From assembly GCA_017848855.1 (NCBI GenBank), contig JAFIHF010000013.1:1-64000 (forward strand): a stretch of 64,000 nt of DNA. Direction: 5' to 3'. The notes beneath the pieces were generated by a model. That model saw only the letters and a list, made by a program, of their open reading frames with translations. It had not been told where the DNA came from and did not search any database. Each line of letters opens with the position of its first letter. Position 1 is the stretch's first letter. Positions 62,885 to 64,000 of the stretch are shown here, in pieces. Source of the DNA: Rhodanobacter denitrificans. GTDB lineage: Bacteria > Pseudomonadota > Gammaproteobacteria > Xanthomonadales > Rhodanobacteraceae. A program made the translations under genes and the position numbers.

Positions 62885-64000
62885 TTATTGCAGCGAATCG
62901 TTGAGGATGCGCGGCGTCACGAAAATCAACAACTCGCCCTTGCTGTTGTTGCGATTGGTGTTGCGGAACAGGAAGCCGATGCCCGGGATGTCGCCGAGGC
63001 CCGGCACCTTGGTGATGGTGTTGCTCTTGTTGATCTCGTAGATGCCGCCCAGCACCACGGTCTGGCCGTTGTCCACCAGCACCGAGGTGTTCACCGACTG
63101 GGTGTTGATCTGCGGCACCGTGCCGTTCGGCGTGGAGAGGAACTTGTCCAGCGAATCCTTCTTCACATTGATCGCGAGGTAGACGCGGTTGTCCGCGGTG
63201 ATCGTGGGCGTGACCTTGAGCTCCAGCACCGCATCCTTGAACTGCACCGAGGCGGTCTGGCCACCGGTGCCGCCGATGCCGCCCTGGTAGGTGACGTAGC
63301 CGATCTCCTTACCTTGACGGATCACCGCCTCCTGCTGGTTCGCGGTGACCACGCGCGGGCTGGAGATCACCTCGCCGCGGCCTTCGGTCTGCGCCGCCGA
63401 CAGCTCCAGGTCGACCATGTAGTTCTTGCCGAGGATGGCCAGGCCCAGCGCACCGGCCGGGGTGGTCACCGGCAGGTTGACGTTGTAGCCGCTGGGCAGC
63501 GTGACCGAGCCCGGGTGCGGGCGCGGGCCGGTGCCGCCGTTCGCGGCCCAGTCGTTCAGCGCGTTCTGGTAGTTGACGTTGCTGTTCCAGATGTCGGTGG
63601 CGTACTTGCCCGAGCCGTCGCCGCTGGGGCCGGTGGTGATGATGTTGCCGCTGTTGGTGCGGTTGCCCGACACGCCCCACTTCACGCCCAGCTCGCGGGT
63701 GAAGTCGTCGCTGGCGATCACCACGCGCGATTCGATCAGCACCTGCTGCACCGGCTTGTCCAGCACCGCGACCAGCTTGCGGATCTGCTCGGTCTTCTCG
63801 GCGGTGTCGTTGAGCAGCAGGGTGTTGGTGCGCTCGTCGTAGGAGACGCTGCCGCGTGCGGACAGGAAGCCGCGCGAGACGCCGGCGCCGCCGGCGCTGG
63901 CGCCGCCGCCGTTGCTCTGCTTGCTGTCGGTGGTCAGCAGCTTGGCGATGTCGGCCGCCTTGCCGTAGCTGATCGGGATGTAGGTGGTGATCAGCGGCGC
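62885..64000 (-). CDS. pilQ: Type IV pilus secretin PilQ (partial, C-terminal 371 residues)
   Basis: The gene runs off the right edge; only the 3' part is present. The visible frame has an NO/N-domain end (DERTNTLLLNDTAEKTEQIR), the conserved PilQ segment DKPVQQVLIESRVVIA and secretin core elements (VSSPRVVTANQQEAVIRQGKE-type strand, LVDNGQTVVLGGIYE, VPGLGDIPGIGFLFRNT, LLIFVTPRIL). PilQ forms the outer-membrane pore for type IV pili. A Gly/Ser/Asn-rich stretch (TDSKQSNGGGASAGGAG) lies before the core. Confidence 0.93.
   Translation of the reverse strand, partial: APLITTYIPISYGKAADIAKLLTTDSKQSNGGGASAGGAGVSRGFLSARGSVSYDERTNTLLLNDTAEKTEQIRKLVAVLDKPVQQVLIESRVVIASDDFTRELGVKWGVSGNRTNSGNIITTGPSGDGSGKYATDIWNSNVNYQNALNDWAANGGTGPRPHPGSVTLPSGYNVNLPVTTPAGALGLAILGKNYMVDLELSAAQTEGRGEVISSPRVVTANQQEAVIRQGKEIGYVTYQGGIGGTGGQTASVQFKDAVLELKVTPTITADNRVYLAINVKKDSLDKFLSTPNGTVPQINTQSVNTSVLVDNGQTVVLGGIYEINKSNTITKVPGLGDIPGIGFLFRNTNRNNSKGELLIFVTPRILNDSLQ

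Overview
The window is about 64 kb of high-GC bacterial chromosome. The gene content points to Gammaproteobacteria, order Xanthomonadales, most likely the Rhodanobacteraceae (Rhodanobacter, Dyella, Luteibacter or Frateuria type). The evidence is a PilQ-type secretin, a MoxR/Bat cluster, a ColR/VgrR-like two-component pair, and abundant short palindromic intergenic repeats (GTAGGAGCGC and CCCTCTCCC types). Genus assignment is inference, because no rRNA or marker tree is available.

Region 0.4-10.8 kb is a complete hydroxyproline catabolic unit. A divergent PAS-AraC regulator (447-1160) faces an eight-gene, tightly overlapping operon (1288-10286): hydroxyproline epimerase, a three-subunit D-hydroxyproline dehydrogenase, a DapA-family deaminase, a ketoglutarate semialdehyde dehydrogenase, an M24 prolidase-like peptidase and a DUF885 metallopeptidase. 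Together they would cleave Hyp-containing peptides and take trans-4-hydroxy-L-proline to 2-oxoglutarate.

Region 10.3-27.4 kb is mostly housekeeping: thioesterases, a rhodanese-like membrane protein, a flavin/2Fe-2S reductase, SrkA kinase, YgiB/YgiC, a two-component system, RimK with its retropepsin-like partner, tRNA-Gly(CCC), a large FecR/DUF6600 envelope protein, ThiS/ThiG, TrmB and an SLC13-type transporter. Region 27.4-29.7 kb is a small accessory patch: an orphan HTH gene with an AT-rich promoter, a HigBA pair and a VapBC pair. It begins at a duplicated 33-bp tail of the SLC13 gene.

Region 30.2-42.1 kb holds a Rieske ferredoxin, an Ada-like methyltransferase, two transporters, a MacAB/LolD-like ABC export operon, an FAH-family hydrolase, MscL and an M28 peptidase. 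Region 42.2-49.6 kb carries a complete Wadjet (JetABCD) anti-plasmid/phage defence operon, with an unrecognised gene converging on it whose ribosome site sits in a 13-bp hairpin. Region 49.7-54.8 kb is an RND efflux operon with a MarR regulator and a candidate operator. Region 54.9-62.7 kb has a macrodomain gene preceded by a broken copy of its own 5' end, then a MoxR-Bat operon. The window ends inside a pilQ secretin gene.

The most unusual observation is that palindromic intergenic repeats repeatedly supply the UAG stop codon of the gene they abut. In one case (55641-55682) a single 42-bp element gives the stop codons of two convergent genes.
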